DNA from: Gilliamella intestini
GTDB lineage: Bacteria > Pseudomonadota > Gammaproteobacteria > Enterobacterales > Orbaceae
Assembly (NCBI RefSeq): GCF_900094935.1
Contig: NZ_FMBA01000001.1
Location: 1-64,000 of the forward strand
DNA: 64,000 nt
Direction: 5' to 3'
Both the position numbers and the translations under genes were made by a program. Shown piece by piece: positions 16,912 to 27,157 of the stretch. How positions within the stretch are numbered: position 1 is the first letter of the stretch; every line of letters begins with the position of its first letter. Under the pieces are notes generated by a model. The model ran no database searches. It had not been told where the DNA came from and worked only from the letters and a program-made list of their open reading frames with translations.

Positions 16912-17658
16912 GTGAGTTATTTAGATAATGTGAAGATTGTTTTGGTTGAAACGTCTCATACAGGCAATATGGGCTCTGCTGCGAGAGCAATGAAAACTAT
17001 GGGATTAACTAACCTTTGTTTAGTTAATCCGATCATAAAACCTGATTCTCAATCGATTTCGTTAGCTGCAGGTGCCCGTGATATTATAAAAAATGCACAA
17101 ATCTTTTCTTCACTTGAACAAGCCATTGCTGATTGTACTTTAGTGATTGGTACTAGTGCGCGTTCTCGTAGTTTACAGTGGCCATATTTAACTCCCAAAA
17201 AGTGTGGCGATAAGATTATTCAAGAAGCCTCAAATCTCCATACTCAAGTCGCTTTGGTATTTGGGCGTGAGCGTGTTGGTTTAACTAATGAAGAATTGCA
17301 AAAGTGTCATTACCATGTTGGAATTCCAGCTAACCCTAGTTATAGTTCTTTAAATCTTGCTATGTCGGTACAGGTTTTGTGTTATGAAATTCGTATGTCA
17401 ATGCTCAATCTTGAAGATAAGCAATCTGAGAGGGAAAATGAGAATATGGCTGAAACTGAGTTTCCTATAGATGCTGATATAGAGCGCTTTTACCAACATT
17501 TAGAACAAACTTTATTACAGACAGGCTTTATTAATGCCAATCATCCAGGGCAAATTATGGGGCGTTTGCGTCGATTATTTACACGTGCACGTATTGAACA
17601 ACAGGAACTAAATATTTTGCGAGGCATTTTAACTTCGATTAATAAAATTTTGCATTGA
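16912..17658 (+). CDS. trmJ: tRNA (cytidine/uridine-2'-O)-methyltransferase TrmJ
   Basis: Protein of 248 residues in the SPOUT (SpoU) family. It methylates the 2'-OH of residue 32 in the anticodon loop. Family motifs present: [33 protein letters not shown] and [16 protein letters not shown] (knot region), followed by the helical C-terminal extension typical of TrmJ (about 165-248). The start is a GTG preceded by GAGGACAAT. No iscR is adjacent, unlike E. coli. A strong terminator follows. Confidence 0.94.
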   Translation: MSYLDNVKIVLVETSHTGNMGSAARAMKTMGLTNLCLVNPIIKPDSQSISLAAGARDIIKNAQIFSSLEQAIADCTLVIGTSARSRSLQWPYLTPKKCGDKIIQEASNLHTQVALVFGRERVGLTNEELQKCHYHVGIPANPSYSSLNLAMSVQVLCYEIRMSMLNLEDKQSERENENMAETEFPIDADIERFYQHLEQTLLQTGFINANHPGQIMGRLRRLFTRARIEQQELNILRGILTSINKILH

Positions 17659-17669
17659 TGACACATAGA

Positions 17670-17700
17670 AACACCCACAGATTTGTGGGTGTTATTTTAA
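17670..17700 (+). terminator. Intrinsic terminator of trmJ
   Basis: AACACCCACA (17670-17679) and TGTGGGTGTT (17684-17693) form a perfect 10-bp stem around GATT, followed by ATTTTAA. Confidence 0.85.
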
Positions 17701-17774
17701 GGTTGATACTGTTTAATATAGTACCTTATCTAATATATTACCTTATCTATTAATCAAAATATCAATTCTAAGTA

Positions 17775-19172
17775 TTAGCTATTAGCTTTTTTACGCCATG
17801 TTGTGCCGTTTGCACTGTCTTCAAGGACAATATTCATTGCATTTAATTTGTCACGAGCCTCATCGGCCTGCGACCAATTTTTGCTTGCTCTTGCTTCGTT
17901 ACGTTGTTTTATTAATGCTTCAACTAATGCAACATCAACATCATCTTGCTTATCGCCCTGTAAAAATTTAACAGGATCTTGCTCTAATAATCCAAGTACT
18001 GCTGATAAATAACGTAATTCAGCTGCTAATTCATTTGCGAGGAGCATATTATTATCGGCTTTGGCTTTGTTTATTTCACGAGCCAGATCAAAAAGCGTTG
18101 AATAAGCTTCTGGTGTATTAAAGTCGTCATCCATTGCATTACAAAACTGGCGATAATAATTACTGTCAGGTGTTGTATGTGGATGATTCGCATCAGTATC
18201 ACGCAAGGCTGTATATAGTCGCTCAAGTGCTATTCTTGCTTGTTTTAAATTATCTTCACTATAATTTAATTGGCTACGGTAATGACCAGATAATAAAAAA
18301 TAACGTACTGTTTCAGCATCATAATGCTTTAATACATCACGAATAGTGAAAAAATTATTGAGTGATTTTGACATTTTTTCTTGATCGATCATCACCATAC
18401 CCGAGTGCATCCAATAATTGACATATTGCCCATCATGAGCACAAGTTGATTGGGCAATTTCGTTTTCGTGATGTGGAAACATTAAATCTGAACCACCACC
18501 GTGAATATCAAAGTGATTACCTAATTGATAGCTGTTCATTGCTGAACATTCAATATGCCAACCAGGGCGCCCTTTACCCCATGGGGAATCCCAACTTGGT
18601 TCGTTAGGTTTTGACATTTTCCATAATACAAAATCCATTGGATTACGTTTAACATCAACCACATCAACACGAGCACCAGCTTGTAGCTGCTCTAAATTTT
18701 GGCGAGATAACATACCGTAATTCGGATCGCTGTCTACCGAAAACATGACATCACCATTATTGGCAATATATGCATGTTTTTTTTCGAGAAGCTCTTCAAC
18801 TAATTTGATAATTTGTGGCATATGATGAGTTGCACGAGGCTCTATATCAGGCCGACGAATATTTAGTGCATCAAAATCGGTATACATTTCTTGTAGCATT
18901 CTATCTGTAAGTTGCTCACAGGTTTCACCATTTTCGAACGCACGTCTAATTATTTTGTCATCAACATCAGTAATATTACGAACATAAGTTAAATCGTAAC
19001 CTAAAAAACGTAAATAACGTGCGACAACATCGAAAGCAACGAAAGTACGTCCGTGACCAATATGACAAAGATCGTAAATTGTCACTCCACAAACATAGAG
19101 TCCAACTTTATTAGGGGTAATAGGTTGGAATATTTCTTTCTCGCGTGTTAATGTATTGAATATTTTTAGCAT
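17775..19172 (-). CDS. cysS: Cysteinyl-tRNA synthetase
   Basis: Protein of 465 residues, a class I synthetase close to the E. coli length (461). The HIGH box is HIGH in [13 protein letters not shown] (about residues 34-37) and the KMSKS box is in [12 protein letters not shown]. Zinc ligands are supplied by C28 and by the GWHIECSAM and HHENEIAQS segments. The C-terminal DALR-type domain is present. It charges tRNA-Cys with cysteine. Transcribed alone and convergent with trmJ. Confidence 0.97.
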   Translation of the reverse strand: MLKIFNTLTREKEIFQPITPNKVGLYVCGVTIYDLCHIGHGRTFVAFDVVARYLRFLGYDLTYVRNITDVDDKIIRRAFENGETCEQLTDRMLQEMYTDFDALNIRRPDIEPRATHHMPQIIKLVEELLEKKHAYIANNGDVMFSVDSDPNYGMLSRQNLEQLQAGARVDVVDVKRNPMDFVLWKMSKPNEPSWDSPWGKGRPGWHIECSAMNSYQLGNHFDIHGGGSDLMFPHHENEIAQSTCAHDGQYVNYWMHSGMVMIDQEKMSKSLNNFFTIRDVLKHYDAETVRYFLLSGHYRSQLNYSEDNLKQARIALERLYTALRDTDANHPHTTPDSNYYRQFCNAMDDDFNTPEAYSTLFDLAREINKAKADNNMLLANELAAELRYLSAVLGLLEQDPVKFLQGDKQDDVDVALVEALIKQRNEARASKNWSQADEARDKLNAMNIVLEDSANGTTWRKKANS

Positions 19173-19285
19173 TATAATTACTATTTATTAATAAGTGATT
19201 TTTAAATATTAATATAACAAAAATCTAGATACGGCGAAATTACTTATTAACATCTTTACAACAAAAATGAAAGGAAATATTGGTT

Positions 19286-19618
19286 ATGCTATTTGATATT
19301 TTTGATGTCATAAGGGTAGGTTTGGAAGCTACAGGTATTGCTCTTGATGCTAAACCTAAAAATAAAGTTATGAAAATTTTATATTGGTTAGTATTAATTG
19401 CTATAACAATAGTTTTTTTTATATTTATTAATACTATAACAAAAATAGATATTATTTACTTTATACCAGTACTTTTCGTCTGTTTTATTTTTGCATTAAT
19501 TACATTTGGCATTTTATGTTTAATGATATTTTTTTTCTTATGTTTAGGCTATGTTTGTTTTTGGATATTAAAAAAATTGTTTGAATTGATGGCAAAAATA
19601 ATTTCTTTGCTTATATAA
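19286..19618 (+). CDS. Small integral membrane protein, unknown function
   Basis: Protein of 110 residues from the ATG at 19286; a TTG at 19280 lies closer to the AAAGGA ribosome site and may be the real start. Three hydrophobic segments (about residues 30-50, 55-75 and 75-100) are joined by very short loops, so most of the protein is in the membrane. It is very rich in Ile, Phe and Leu. I recognise no family. It stands alone between cysS and the ymgE-like gene. Confidence 0.6.
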   Translation: MLFDIFDVIRVGLEATGIALDAKPKNKVMKILYWLVLIAITIVFFIFINTITKIDIIYFIPVLFVCFIFALITFGILCLMIFFFLCLGYVCFWILKKLFELMAKIISLLI

Positions 19619-19654
19619 ATCAAACTTGGCGGAAGAACTCAACCAAGTTTGATT
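19618..19654. terminator. 12-bp inverted repeat between converging genes
   Basis: AATCAAACTTGG (19618-19629) and CCAAGTTTGATT (19643-19654) are perfect inverted copies with a 13-nt loop. The T-tract is poor (GAGACATAATTTTATTTT), so it is a loose terminator for the membrane protein gene. Confidence 0.5.
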
Positions 19655-19665
19655 GAGACATAATT

Positions 19666-19908
19666 TTATTTTAAAAGACGATAAAGATATATCAGTAAAA
19701 TAGCACCCAAAACAGAAATAAATAAACTTGGGAAATTAAATCCTGTCACACTACCCCAACCAAAGAAGGTGCTAATATACCCACCCACTAAGGCCCCAGC
19801 TACACCTAATAAAATAGTTTTAATCACTCCTACACGTCCAAGTGGCATAAAAAACTTCGCAATCCAGCCGGCAATTAATCCTAGAACTATCCAACTAATG
19901 ATACCCAT
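19666..19908 (-). CDS. GlsB/YeaQ/YmgE family stress-linked membrane protein
   Basis: Protein of 80 residues, mostly membrane (about three helices), with the family signature IVLGLIAGWIAKF at the N-terminus and GALVGGYIS in the middle. In databases the family is called transglycosylase-associated, but enzymatic activity is not established; members are often general stress genes. Start ATG at 19908 with AAAAGGAAAT upstream. Monocistronic. Confidence 0.85.
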   Translation of the reverse strand: MGIISWIVLGLIAGWIAKFFMPLGRVGVIKTILLGVAGALVGGYISTFFGWGSVTGFNFPSLFISVLGAILLIYLYRLLK

Positions 19909-20122
19909 GATTATTTCCTTTTGTTATTGAAATTAAAGTTAGTTTACTCAAATATATTAAAAAATCTAACAGATGCTGATGTTCAATGTAATAGTTTTAA
20001 CCGATTGTTCAAAAGTCAGAAATGATATGTAAAATATAAAGATTATTAATTTTAATATTCGGTGTGTTTTCATTTTTTAACGAGGTTATAATAAAAACAA
20101 GTAAATATTAGTAATGAAATAT

Positions 20123-20143
20123 AAGGGAGATTTAATCCCCCTT
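20123..20143 (-). terminator. Possible terminator of lysC
   Basis: Minus strand AAGGGGGA and TCTCCCTT pair with one mismatch around a 5-nt loop, followed by ATATTTCATT. Weak T-tract. Confidence 0.4.
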
Positions 20144-20149
20144 TTAATC

Positions 20150-21514
20150 TTATTGTTCGAAAATTGTTTTATGTAGAATTTTAATAATTGACTCGGCATC
20201 ATTGCTTTTTGCTAATAAGCAAAGATTGTGTGTACTTGCTCCATAACAGCAAAGCCTAATAATAAACTCATCTAATACACCAAACACTTCTTTTGGTATG
20301 CCTCGTGTTGAGGTTAAGTTATTGCCTATGATCGCAATTAGTGCTAAGTCTTCCTCTACAGTTACATTACAAACTGTTGATAGTTCATTAAATAATTCTT
20401 TTGTTAATAAACTGTTACCGTTGGTGTTAGTACCTGTGGTATCAATAGTTAATGCGACACTTACTTCTGATGTAGTAACTAAATCAACAGAAATATTATG
20501 CTTGGCTAATATCGTAAACACATTTGCAAGAAAACCTTGCGCATGTAACATATTTAAACTGGTTAGGGTTAGTAAAGTTTGTTTACGGCGTAATGCTAAA
20601 GCTCTAAATACGGGTAATTTAGATGTAATGCTGTTTGTGTTGTAAACAATTGTTCCTCCTTCTTGAGGCGCTTTGCTTGAACCAACAAAAACTGGGATAT
20701 TGCTACGCACAGCGGGTACTAATGTTGCAGGGTGCAACACTTTTGCACCAAATGTTGCCATTTCTGTTGCTTCGGCAAAAGATATTTCATCAATACGTTT
20801 AGCCGCTGGAGTAATGCGCGGATCGTTAGTATAAATTCCTGCCACATCAGTCCAAATGTCAATTTGAGTTGCATTTAATGCTTCACCTAATAAAGCAGCG
20901 GTATAGTCGCTACCACCGCGCCCTAAGGTTGTAGTTTTTCCTGAACTTTCACTACCTATAAATCCTTGTGTTACTATGATATTTTGATTGTTTAGTGATT
21001 TTAAATGTGCACAGCAAAGTTGTTTAATATCTTCAATTTTAGGTGTGGCTTTACCAAATTTATTATCAGTGCGCAATACTTTACGTACATCAAACCATGT
21101 AGTATTTTTTTGCTTTTCTTTTAATATCTCCACAAAGAGTTTGGAAGACATTATTTCACCGTGACTAACAAGTTCATCAGTTAATGCTGGCGATGTAGCT
21201 AAACTTGCCGCTTCTGACAATGAGGCTATATTAGCAATGATTTGGTCTATTTCATTTCGGAGTTCGGGGTTTTCAGGTAGCTGTTCTAAGATGTTGTATT
21301 GGATAGATTGAATTTTTGCAATATGTTGAGAGCGAACATCGGTATCACGACCTTCTGCTAATGCAACTAACAAATTGGTCACGCCGGCAGATGCCGATAA
21401 CACTACAACTTTAACATTAGGATTAGCGATTACAATATTGGCACTATTTACCATTGCTGGATAATCGGCAACACTAGTACCACCAAATTTAGCAATTACA
21501 AATGATGTTTCCAT
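20150..21514 (-). CDS. lysC: Lysine-sensitive aspartate kinase III
   Basis: Protein of 454 residues (E. coli LysC 449). It phosphorylates aspartate, the first step to lysine, threonine, methionine and diaminopimelate. The kinase domain (about 1-290) shows KFGGTSVADY at residues 8-17 and TLGRGGSDYTAALL near 200. Two ACT domains follow (about 310-454), the usual site for lysine inhibition, with VDLVTTSEVSVALTID. The lysine riboswitch in the 5' leader gives a second layer of control. Start ATG follows GAGGAATCC. Confidence 0.95.
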   Translation of the reverse strand: METSFVIAKFGGTSVADYPAMVNSANIVIANPNVKVVVLSASAGVTNLLVALAEGRDTDVRSQHIAKIQSIQYNILEQLPENPELRNEIDQIIANIASLSEAASLATSPALTDELVSHGEIMSSKLFVEILKEKQKNTTWFDVRKVLRTDNKFGKATPKIEDIKQLCCAHLKSLNNQNIIVTQGFIGSESSGKTTTLGRGGSDYTAALLGEALNATQIDIWTDVAGIYTNDPRITPAAKRIDEISFAEATEMATFGAKVLHPATLVPAVRSNIPVFVGSSKAPQEGGTIVYNTNSITSKLPVFRALALRRKQTLLTLTSLNMLHAQGFLANVFTILAKHNISVDLVTTSEVSVALTIDTTGTNTNGNSLLTKELFNELSTVCNVTVEEDLALIAIIGNNLTSTRGIPKEVFGVLDEFIIRLCCYGASTHNLCLLAKSNDAESIIKILHKTIFEQ

Positions 21515-21589
21515 GGATTCCTCATATTAAAAATTTTTATTTTTAACAGAGTTAGAGCGGGCATGTTCTATTTATAATTAAAAAGTACA

Positions 21590-21770
21590 AACCATGAAGC
21601 GCTCCACCTGTTAAGGTGACAACCCAAGGGATTCAGCCCTTGCAGTCGATTTGATTACTTCTGGATGGGTAATCAAACCTCGGCATTACGTCCCCTCGAT
21701 CATTTATTAGTGGTTCCAGGCCCTAAAATGACTTACCTGAGTAATGCGCCTCTTCGTTTTGCAACTTCTG
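21590..21770 (-). ncRNA. Lysine riboswitch (L box) of lysC
   Basis: The minus-strand leader of lysC carries the conserved lysine aptamer core. In order: GAAGAGGCGCATTACTCAGG, GAGGGGACGTAATGCCGAGG, GGGCTGAATCCCTTGGGTTG, TCACC. These match the E. coli lysC element (AGAAGAGGCGCG, CGCCGAGGUGAU, GGGGCUGAAUCCCCUGGGUUGUCACC). Lysine binding is expected to repress. No terminator hairpin with a T-tract lies between the aptamer and the ATG, so control is probably at translation start, as in E. coli. Boundaries are approximate. Confidence 0.93.
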
Positions 21771-21870
21771 TTACGAAATCAGCACTATATAGGATTAACG
21801 ATTTTATCAATTGTGTCAATAGTTTAAATACCAAAAATTATTTGGTTGTAATATAGTGAAATTGAAAGAT

Positions 21871-22329
21871 TTATAGCTCTCGTTCAAACAATTCAATAAT
21901 GGTTTGATATAATTTTTTTACTGTACATTCTTTAGTTGGTGTACTAAAGATTGTATCATCACCCGCAATTGAACCTAAAATACCTTCTGATTTACCAATT
22001 GAATCTAGTAATCGAGCAATGAGTTGGGCGGCACCAGGGCTAGTACGTATCACTACCATTGAACTATTGAAATCAATATCAATCACTAAGTTTTTTAATG
22101 GACTACTAGTTGTTGGTACGCTTATTTCTGCAGGTAAACAGTAGACCATTTCGGATTTTGCATTCCTGGTTCTCACCGCACCAAATTTGGTTAGCATACG
22201 TGAAACTTTTGATTGATTAATGTTATCAAACCCTTGTTCTTGTAACGCTTGTACGATTTCTATTTGTGAACTAAACTTCTCTTGACGAAGCATCTCTTTA
22301 AATGTTTTTGTGAGATTAGCTTGTTTCAT
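21871..22329 (-). CDS. argR: Arginine repressor
   Basis: Protein of 152 residues. It is the hexameric, arginine-dependent repressor of arginine biosynthesis and a cofactor of Xer recombination. The winged helix (about 1-72) includes [21 protein letters not shown]. The C-terminal domain carries [12 protein letters not shown] with the paired aspartates that bind arginine. Its upstream region has a dyad resembling an ARG box (22404-22419), fitting autoregulation. Confidence 0.94.
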   Translation of the reverse strand: MKQANLTKTFKEMLRQEKFSSQIEIVQALQEQGFDNINQSKVSRMLTKFGAVRTRNAKSEMVYCLPAEISVPTTSSPLKNLVIDIDFNSSMVVIRTSPGAAQLIARLLDSIGKSEGILGSIAGDDTIFSTPTKECTVKKLYQTIIELFEREL

Positions 22330-22403
22330 AATGTTCCTTGGCGTCTAATTTGTTACTCTTTACTGCTAATAAATGTAGTTATAAGGCTCATAATAAAGTC
22401 TAA

Positions 22404-22419
22404 TTGATATTTAAATCAA
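22404..22419. promoter_or_regulatory. ARG box-like dyad upstream of argR
   Basis: TTGATATTTAAATCAA has inverted arms TTGAT/ATCAA around six A/T bases. The E. coli ARG box half-sites are TGAAT/ATTCA, so this is only an approximate match. Confidence 0.3.
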
Positions 22420-22492
22420 AATAACTACTACCAATTTTAATGTATCAGTAGTAATTATTATATACATAATTATGCGTTAAATATGCATAAAA

Positions 22493-23071
22493 TTAAAGCG
22501 TTGATTTAATCGCACCCTTCGGTCTATAAGATTTTACTATTTGGTCATAGGTTTCAATATAAGGTCCTTCTAGTAGTTGTATACAATAAGGGATACTAGC
22601 AAATATGCCACTGACAATAACATTACCTTGATCATCTTTAATACCCTCAAGTGTTTCTTTAATTGATTTTGGTCTACCTGGTAGGTTGATGATTAGACAT
22701 TTTTTGCGAATAACACCAACTTGCCTAGATAAAATAGCAGTTGGTACAAAATGTAAACTGATCTGACGCATCTGTTCACCATAACCAGGCATTACACGAT
22801 CGGCGATTGCTAATGTTGCATCAGGGGTTACGTCTCTAGTTGCAGGACCTGTGCCACCAGTAGTTAAGATTAAATGGCAATGTTGATTATCAACAAGTTC
22901 GCATAATGTTTGTTCAATAACAACTTGTTCATCTGGAATAATATGGTTTTTGGTTGTAAATGGTGTTTTCAGTGCTGTTTGTAACCATGATATTAATGAT
23001 GGTATGCCTTCATCTTGGTAAACGCCACTTGAGGCCCTATCTGACACTGAAACTAATCCAATCTTAAACAT
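22493..23071 (-). CDS. mog: Molybdopterin adenylyltransferase
   Basis: Protein of 192 residues, the usual MogA size. It adenylylates molybdopterin before molybdenum insertion. Signature motifs: LVSVSDRASSGVYQDEG near the N-terminus, LILTTGGTGPATRDVTPDAT (about 80-100), PGYGEQMRQIS and INLPGRPKSIKETL. No other molybdenum cofactor genes are in the window. It precedes argR on the same strand with a 163-bp gap, so an operon is doubtful. Confidence 0.94.
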   Translation of the reverse strand: MFKIGLVSVSDRASSGVYQDEGIPSLISWLQTALKTPFTTKNHIIPDEQVVIEQTLCELVDNQHCHLILTTGGTGPATRDVTPDATLAIADRVMPGYGEQMRQISLHFVPTAILSRQVGVIRKKCLIINLPGRPKSIKETLEGIKDDQGNVIVSGIFASIPYCIQLLEGPYIETYDQIVKSYRPKGAIKSTL

Positions 23072-23301
23072 GATACTTATACCTTAAACAATAAATTAGA
23101 CGCAGATTGATAATTAAAGATACGTTATTAGTATTTAATTAATAATATATGTTTTATTTTAGAAATTATAATTTATTTATATTGATATAAATAAAACTAA
23201 ACTAAACTAAAACACTCTTTACAATGATTGATTATATTGTCGATTCATTTAACATGATATCATATTATTAAAATAACAATTGATTCACTTAGGATATATT
23301 C

Positions 23302-24246
23302 ATGCCATCAATTCCTGCACTTGAGTTAATCTCACTCAAAAAAATCTATAAAAATGGTATAGAAGCATTAAAAGGTATCGATTTAACTGTACAAGCTGGT
23401 GATTTTTATGCCTTGCTAGGGCCAAATGGTGCTGGTAAATCAACAACTATAGGTATTATTAGTTCATTAGTAACTAAAACTTGTGGGCAAGTGAAAATTT
23501 TTGGTTATGACTTAGATACCGATATTGTAAATGCCAAAAGACAATTAGGGATTGTACCGCAAGAATTCAATTTTAACCAATTTGAAGAAGTGTTACAAAT
23601 AGTCACTAATCAAGGTGGTTATTATGGATTGCCCCGAAAAATAGCATTAGAGCGTGCGGAAAAATATTTGCGAGTTTTAGATTTGTGGGATAAACGCCAT
23701 AGTCGAGCTAATATGTTATCAGGTGGAATGAAAAGGCGATTAATGATAGCCAGAGCTCTCATACATGAACCTAAATTATTAATTCTTGATGAACCGACTG
23801 CAGGTGTTGATATTGAATTACGCCGTTCTATGTGGGATTTTTTACGTGAAATCAATCGTCAAGGTATCACAATTATTTTAACCACACATTATTTAGAAGA
23901 GGCAGAAATGCTCTGTAGAAATATTGGTATTATTCAGAGCGGCAAATTGATAGCAAACTCATCAATGCGTGAGCTATTGGCGAAAAGCCAATCTGAAACA
24001 ATTGTTATTGATTATGTGGCGACGCCTAAGCAGATTGAGTTAAATGGCTATAATTATTCCGATGTTGAGCCTGGGATGTTGGAAGTGAAAGTAGATAAAC
24101 AAAATGGATTAAATCAATTATTTGAACAATTAAATAAACAAAATATTAAAGTTATCAGCGTACGAAATAAAGCGAATCGATTAGAAGAGTTATTTGTTGA
24201 GCTGTTGCATAGTGATACTAAACAAAAAGGTGGCATTAATGAATAA
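23302..24246 (+). CDS. yadG: ABC-2 type exporter ATP-binding protein
   Basis: Protein of 314 residues. Walker A LGPNGAGKSTT (about 45-55), signature MLSGGMKRRLMIARALIH and Walker B LLILDEPTAGVD are intact. The C-terminal extension (about 225-314) is typical of YadG. Start ATG has AGGA 9 nt upstream. The stop overlaps the next gene by 8 bp, so the ATPase and permease are made together. The exported substrate of YadGH is not established. Confidence 0.9.
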   Translation: MPSIPALELISLKKIYKNGIEALKGIDLTVQAGDFYALLGPNGAGKSTTIGIISSLVTKTCGQVKIFGYDLDTDIVNAKRQLGIVPQEFNFNQFEEVLQIVTNQGGYYGLPRKIALERAEKYLRVLDLWDKRHSRANMLSGGMKRRLMIARALIHEPKLLILDEPTAGVDIELRRSMWDFLREINRQGITIILTTHYLEEAEMLCRNIGIIQSGKLIANSSMRELLAKSQSETIVIDYVATPKQIELNGYNYSDVEPGMLEVKVDKQNGLNQLFEQLNKQNIKVISVRNKANRLEELFVELLHSDTKQKGGINE

Positions 24247-25009
24247 TTTATATTGGATTGCCTTAAAAAGTATTTGGCGTAAAGAAGTAACCCGATTTTT
24301 AAGAATTTGGATTCAAACCTTAATTCCACCTGTTATTACCATGTCGCTTTATTTTATTATCTTTGGTAATTTAATTGGTTCTCGTGTTGGCGACATGGGC
24401 GGTTTTAGCTATATGGAATTTATTGTGCCAGGCTTAATAATGATGTCAGTAATTACTAATTCCTACACCAATGTTTGTTCATCTTTTTTTAGTGCTAAAT
24501 TTCAACGTAATATTGAAGAAATATTGGTGGCACCGGTACCAACAAATATTCTTATTCTAGGATATGTAGGTGGTGGTGTGATGCGCGGTATTTTAACGGG
24601 TATTTTGGTTACTATCGTATCGCTATTTTTTGTCCGTTTTGATGTACATTCTTGGTTGTTTGTTATTTTTACATTGCTACTGACCTCGATTTTATTTTCA
24701 TTAGCAGGCCTACTCAATGCTGTATTTGCTAAGACGTTTGATGATATAAGCATTATTCCAACATTTGTGTTAACACCATTAACTTACCTAGGTGGCGTTT
24801 TTTATTCAATTTCTATGTTACCAACTTTTTGGCAATGGATATCGAAAATTAATCCCATTGTTTATATGATTAATGGTTTTCGTTATGGATTTTTAGGCGT
24901 GTCAGATGTGCCATTATGGATCACATTTTCAATGCTTATTTTATTTGTAACTGTACTTTATGTAATTGCATGGCGACTGATTGATAGTGGACTAGGATTG
25001 AGAAGTTAA
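24239..25009 (+). CDS. yadH: ABC-2 type exporter permease
   Basis: Protein of 256 residues from the ATG at 24239 (MNNLYWIALKSIWRKEVTRF), exactly the size of E. coli YadH and very similar to it. Six membrane segments; motifs SYMEFIVPGLIMMSVI, AKFQRNIEEILVAPVP and PLTYLGGVFYSISMLP are characteristic. It forms the channel for the adjacent ATPase. A longer frame to 24194 lies inside yadG and is not needed. Confidence 0.9.
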   Translation: MNNLYWIALKSIWRKEVTRFLRIWIQTLIPPVITMSLYFIIFGNLIGSRVGDMGGFSYMEFIVPGLIMMSVITNSYTNVCSSFFSAKFQRNIEEILVAPVPTNILILGYVGGGVMRGILTGILVTIVSLFFVRFDVHSWLFVIFTLLLTSILFSLAGLLNAVFAKTFDDISIIPTFVLTPLTYLGGVFYSISMLPTFWQWISKINPIVYMINGFRYGFLGVSDVPLWITFSMLILFVTVLYVIAWRLIDSGLGLRS

Positions 25010-25032
25010 TTAAAGCTAGGAAATAGTAATAG

Positions 25033-25052
25033 CCGCCGATATTGATCGGCGG
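25033..25052. terminator. Hairpin between convergent yadH and eda
   Basis: CCGCCGAT (25033-25040) and ATCGGCGG (25045-25052) form a perfect 8-bp GC-rich stem around ATTG. Neither strand has a good T-tract. It could stop convergent transcripts or protect 3' ends. Confidence 0.5.
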
Positions 25053-25064
25053 AATAATAATTAG

Positions 25065-25703
25065 CTACTGTGCACCAACAACAGCTTCCTTAGCCATCTC
25101 AGTGATTTTAGTAAAATCACCTTTTGCTATGGCATCCGTTGGAATAAACCAAGTTCCACCAACACATAATACATTATTAAGTGCCAAATAATCACGGTAG
25201 TTTTTAGGGTTTACACCGCCCGTAGGGCAAAACTTCATGTATCCACAAGGGCCAGCAAATGCTTTTAATGCTGCAACTCCGCCATTGATTTCAGCTGGGA
25301 AGAATTTTAATGCAGTTAAACCATATTCTTGGGCTTTTAATAATTCAGAAATAGTTGCAATACCAGGAATAACAGGGATAGGACCTGCAACTGCAGCTTC
25401 TAAAATAGCATCGGTAATTCCTGGTGTAATAACAAACTCTACACCAGCTTCAGTAACCTGTTTTAGTTGTTCAACACTAGTTACTGTTCCTGCTCCTACA
25501 ATTGCTTCAGGAACTTCTTTGATGATTTTCTTAATTGCTTCAATCGCACAAGCTGTTCTTAATGTTACTTCCAGTACCTTCACTCCGCCAGCAATAAGAG
25601 CTTTAGCCAGCGGTACAGCATCCTCAATTCGTTCAATAACGATAACCGGAACCACTGGTCCCATAGTTAAAATTTCTTCAGCACTTCGTTTCCATTTTTT
25701 CAT
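25065..25703 (-). CDS. eda: KDPG/KHG aldolase (Entner-Doudoroff)
   Basis: Protein of 212 residues, class I aldolase. It splits 2-keto-3-deoxy-6-phosphogluconate into pyruvate and glyceraldehyde-3-phosphate. The Schiff-base lysine lies in TALKFFPAE (about residue 133). [12 protein letters not shown] carries the catalytic glutamate, and GGVNPKNY and GGTWFIP form the phosphate-binding end. No edd is in the window, so the feeder pathway (gluconate or hexuronate) cannot be decided. Monocistronic. Confidence 0.95.
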   Translation of the reverse strand: MKKWKRSAEEILTMGPVVPVIVIERIEDAVPLAKALIAGGVKVLEVTLRTACAIEAIKKIIKEVPEAIVGAGTVTSVEQLKQVTEAGVEFVITPGITDAILEAAVAGPIPVIPGIATISELLKAQEYGLTALKFFPAEINGGVAALKAFAGPCGYMKFCPTGGVNPKNYRDYLALNNVLCVGGTWFIPTDAIAKGDFTKITEMAKEAVVGAQ

Positions 25704-25771
25704 TTGTTTCTACCCATATCTTATTGATACTTAAATAAAGCAATAATCCCTAATAAATAGGGATTATTTTG

Positions 25772-27118
25772 TTATTCATAAATACCTAATTTCTTTTCTA
25801 AATAATGAATATTTGTGCCACCTTTTTGGAAACCTTTATCGTTCATAATATCAATATGAAGATCAATATTGGTTTTGATTCCATCAATAACCAGTTCTGC
25901 TAATGCATTTTTCATACGTGCTATAGCGACTTCACGTGTTTCACCATAAGCAATTAATTTACCAATCATTGAGTCATAGTAAGGTGGGACACTGTAACCA
26001 GCATAAATATGCGATTCCCAACGAATGCCAAAGCCACCTGGGGCATGGAAGCGAGTGATTTTCCCTGGTGATGGCATAAAAGATTTAGGATCTTCAGCAT
26101 TAATTCTACATTCAATCGCATGGCCTTTAATTTCAATATCACTTTGTTTAATTGAAAGCGGCTTACCGGCTGCAATTAAAATTTGTTCCCTAATTAGATC
26201 AACACCGGTTATCATTTCAGTAACTGGATGTTCTACTTGAATACGGGTATTCATTTCAATGAAATAAAATTCGCCATTTTCAAATAAAAATTCGAATGTG
26301 CCAGCACCTCGATAGCCAATCTCGATACATGCATTAACGCAACGCTCACCGATAAATTTACGCATTTTAGGTGTAATACCAACAGCAGGAGCTTCTTCAA
26401 CAACTTTCTGATGCCGTCTTTGCATTGAGCAGTCTCGTTCACCTAAATAAACAGCATTTCCTTGACCATCAGAAAGTACTTGAATTTCAATATGACGAGG
26501 ATTTTCAAGGAATTTTTCCATGTAAACCATATCATTATTGAAAGCAGTTTTGGCCTCTAACTTGGTCATTTTGATAGATTGTTCAAGATCATTTTCTTCA
26601 CGAACAATACGCATGCCTCGTCCGCCACCACCACCAGAAGCTTTAATAATAACAGGATAGCCAATTTGCTTAGCAATTTGTTTATTAATTTCAATATCAC
26701 TACTTAGAGGACCATCTGAACCAGGTACACAAGGAACCCCTGCTTTTTTCATGGCGTGAATTGCTGATACTTTATCCCCCATAAGTCGAATAGTATCTGG
26801 TGTAGGACCAACAAAAATAAAACCAGATCGCTCAACTTGTTCAGCAAAATCTGCATTCTCAGATAAGAAACCATAACCAGGATGAATAGCAGCTGATCCA
26901 GTTACTTCCGCAGCTGAAATTAATGCGGGAACGTTAAGGTAACTTTTTACCGATGCTGCTGAGCCAATACAGACGGTTTCGTCTGCAAGTAATACATGTT
27001 TTAAGTCTTTATCTGCCGTAGAATGAACGGCGACAGTTTTTATTCCAAGTTCTTTACATGCTCGTAAGATGCGTAGAGCTATTTCTCCACGATTCGCAAT
27101 AAGAATTTTATCAAGCAT
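25772..27118 (-). CDS. accC: Acetyl-CoA carboxylase, biotin carboxylase subunit
   Basis: Protein of 448 residues from the ATG at 27118 ([18 protein letters not shown]); the frame extends two codons to a TTG. E. coli AccC is 449 residues. It carboxylates the biotin on AccB using ATP and bicarbonate. The ATP-grasp glycine loop [11 protein letters not shown] (about 163-173), [17 protein letters not shown] and [18 protein letters not shown] are all present. Starts 39 bp after accB; co-transcribed. Confidence 0.97.
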   Translation of the reverse strand: MLDKILIANRGEIALRILRACKELGIKTVAVHSTADKDLKHVLLADETVCIGSAASVKSYLNVPALISAAEVTGSAAIHPGYGFLSENADFAEQVERSGFIFVGPTPDTIRLMGDKVSAIHAMKKAGVPCVPGSDGPLSSDIEINKQIAKQIGYPVIIKASGGGGGRGMRIVREENDLEQSIKMTKLEAKTAFNNDMVYMEKFLENPRHIEIQVLSDGQGNAVYLGERDCSMQRRHQKVVEEAPAVGITPKMRKFIGERCVNACIEIGYRGAGTFEFLFENGEFYFIEMNTRIQVEHPVTEMITGVDLIREQILIAAGKPLSIKQSDIEIKGHAIECRINAEDPKSFMPSPGKITRFHAPGGFGIRWESHIYAGYSVPPYYDSMIGKLIAYGETREVAIARMKNALAELVIDGIKTNIDLHIDIMNDKGFQKGGTNIHYLEKKLGIYE

Positions 27119-27157
27119 ATTCAATCTCTTAATCGTATTGTCAATAATAAATTCAGA

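Noticed and set aside
21665-21856. Plus-strand 63-codon frame upstream of lysC
   Set aside because: It overlaps the lysine riboswitch on the opposite strand, whose conserved bases explain the sequence.
23191-23212. AACTA micro-repeat upstream of yadG considered as a phase-variation tract
   Set aside because: Only three short units, about 90 bp from the ATG, and not placed between -10 and -35 boxes I can support.
25237-25734. Plus-strand 165-codon frame inside eda
   Set aside because: Antisense to the whole catalytic core of eda.
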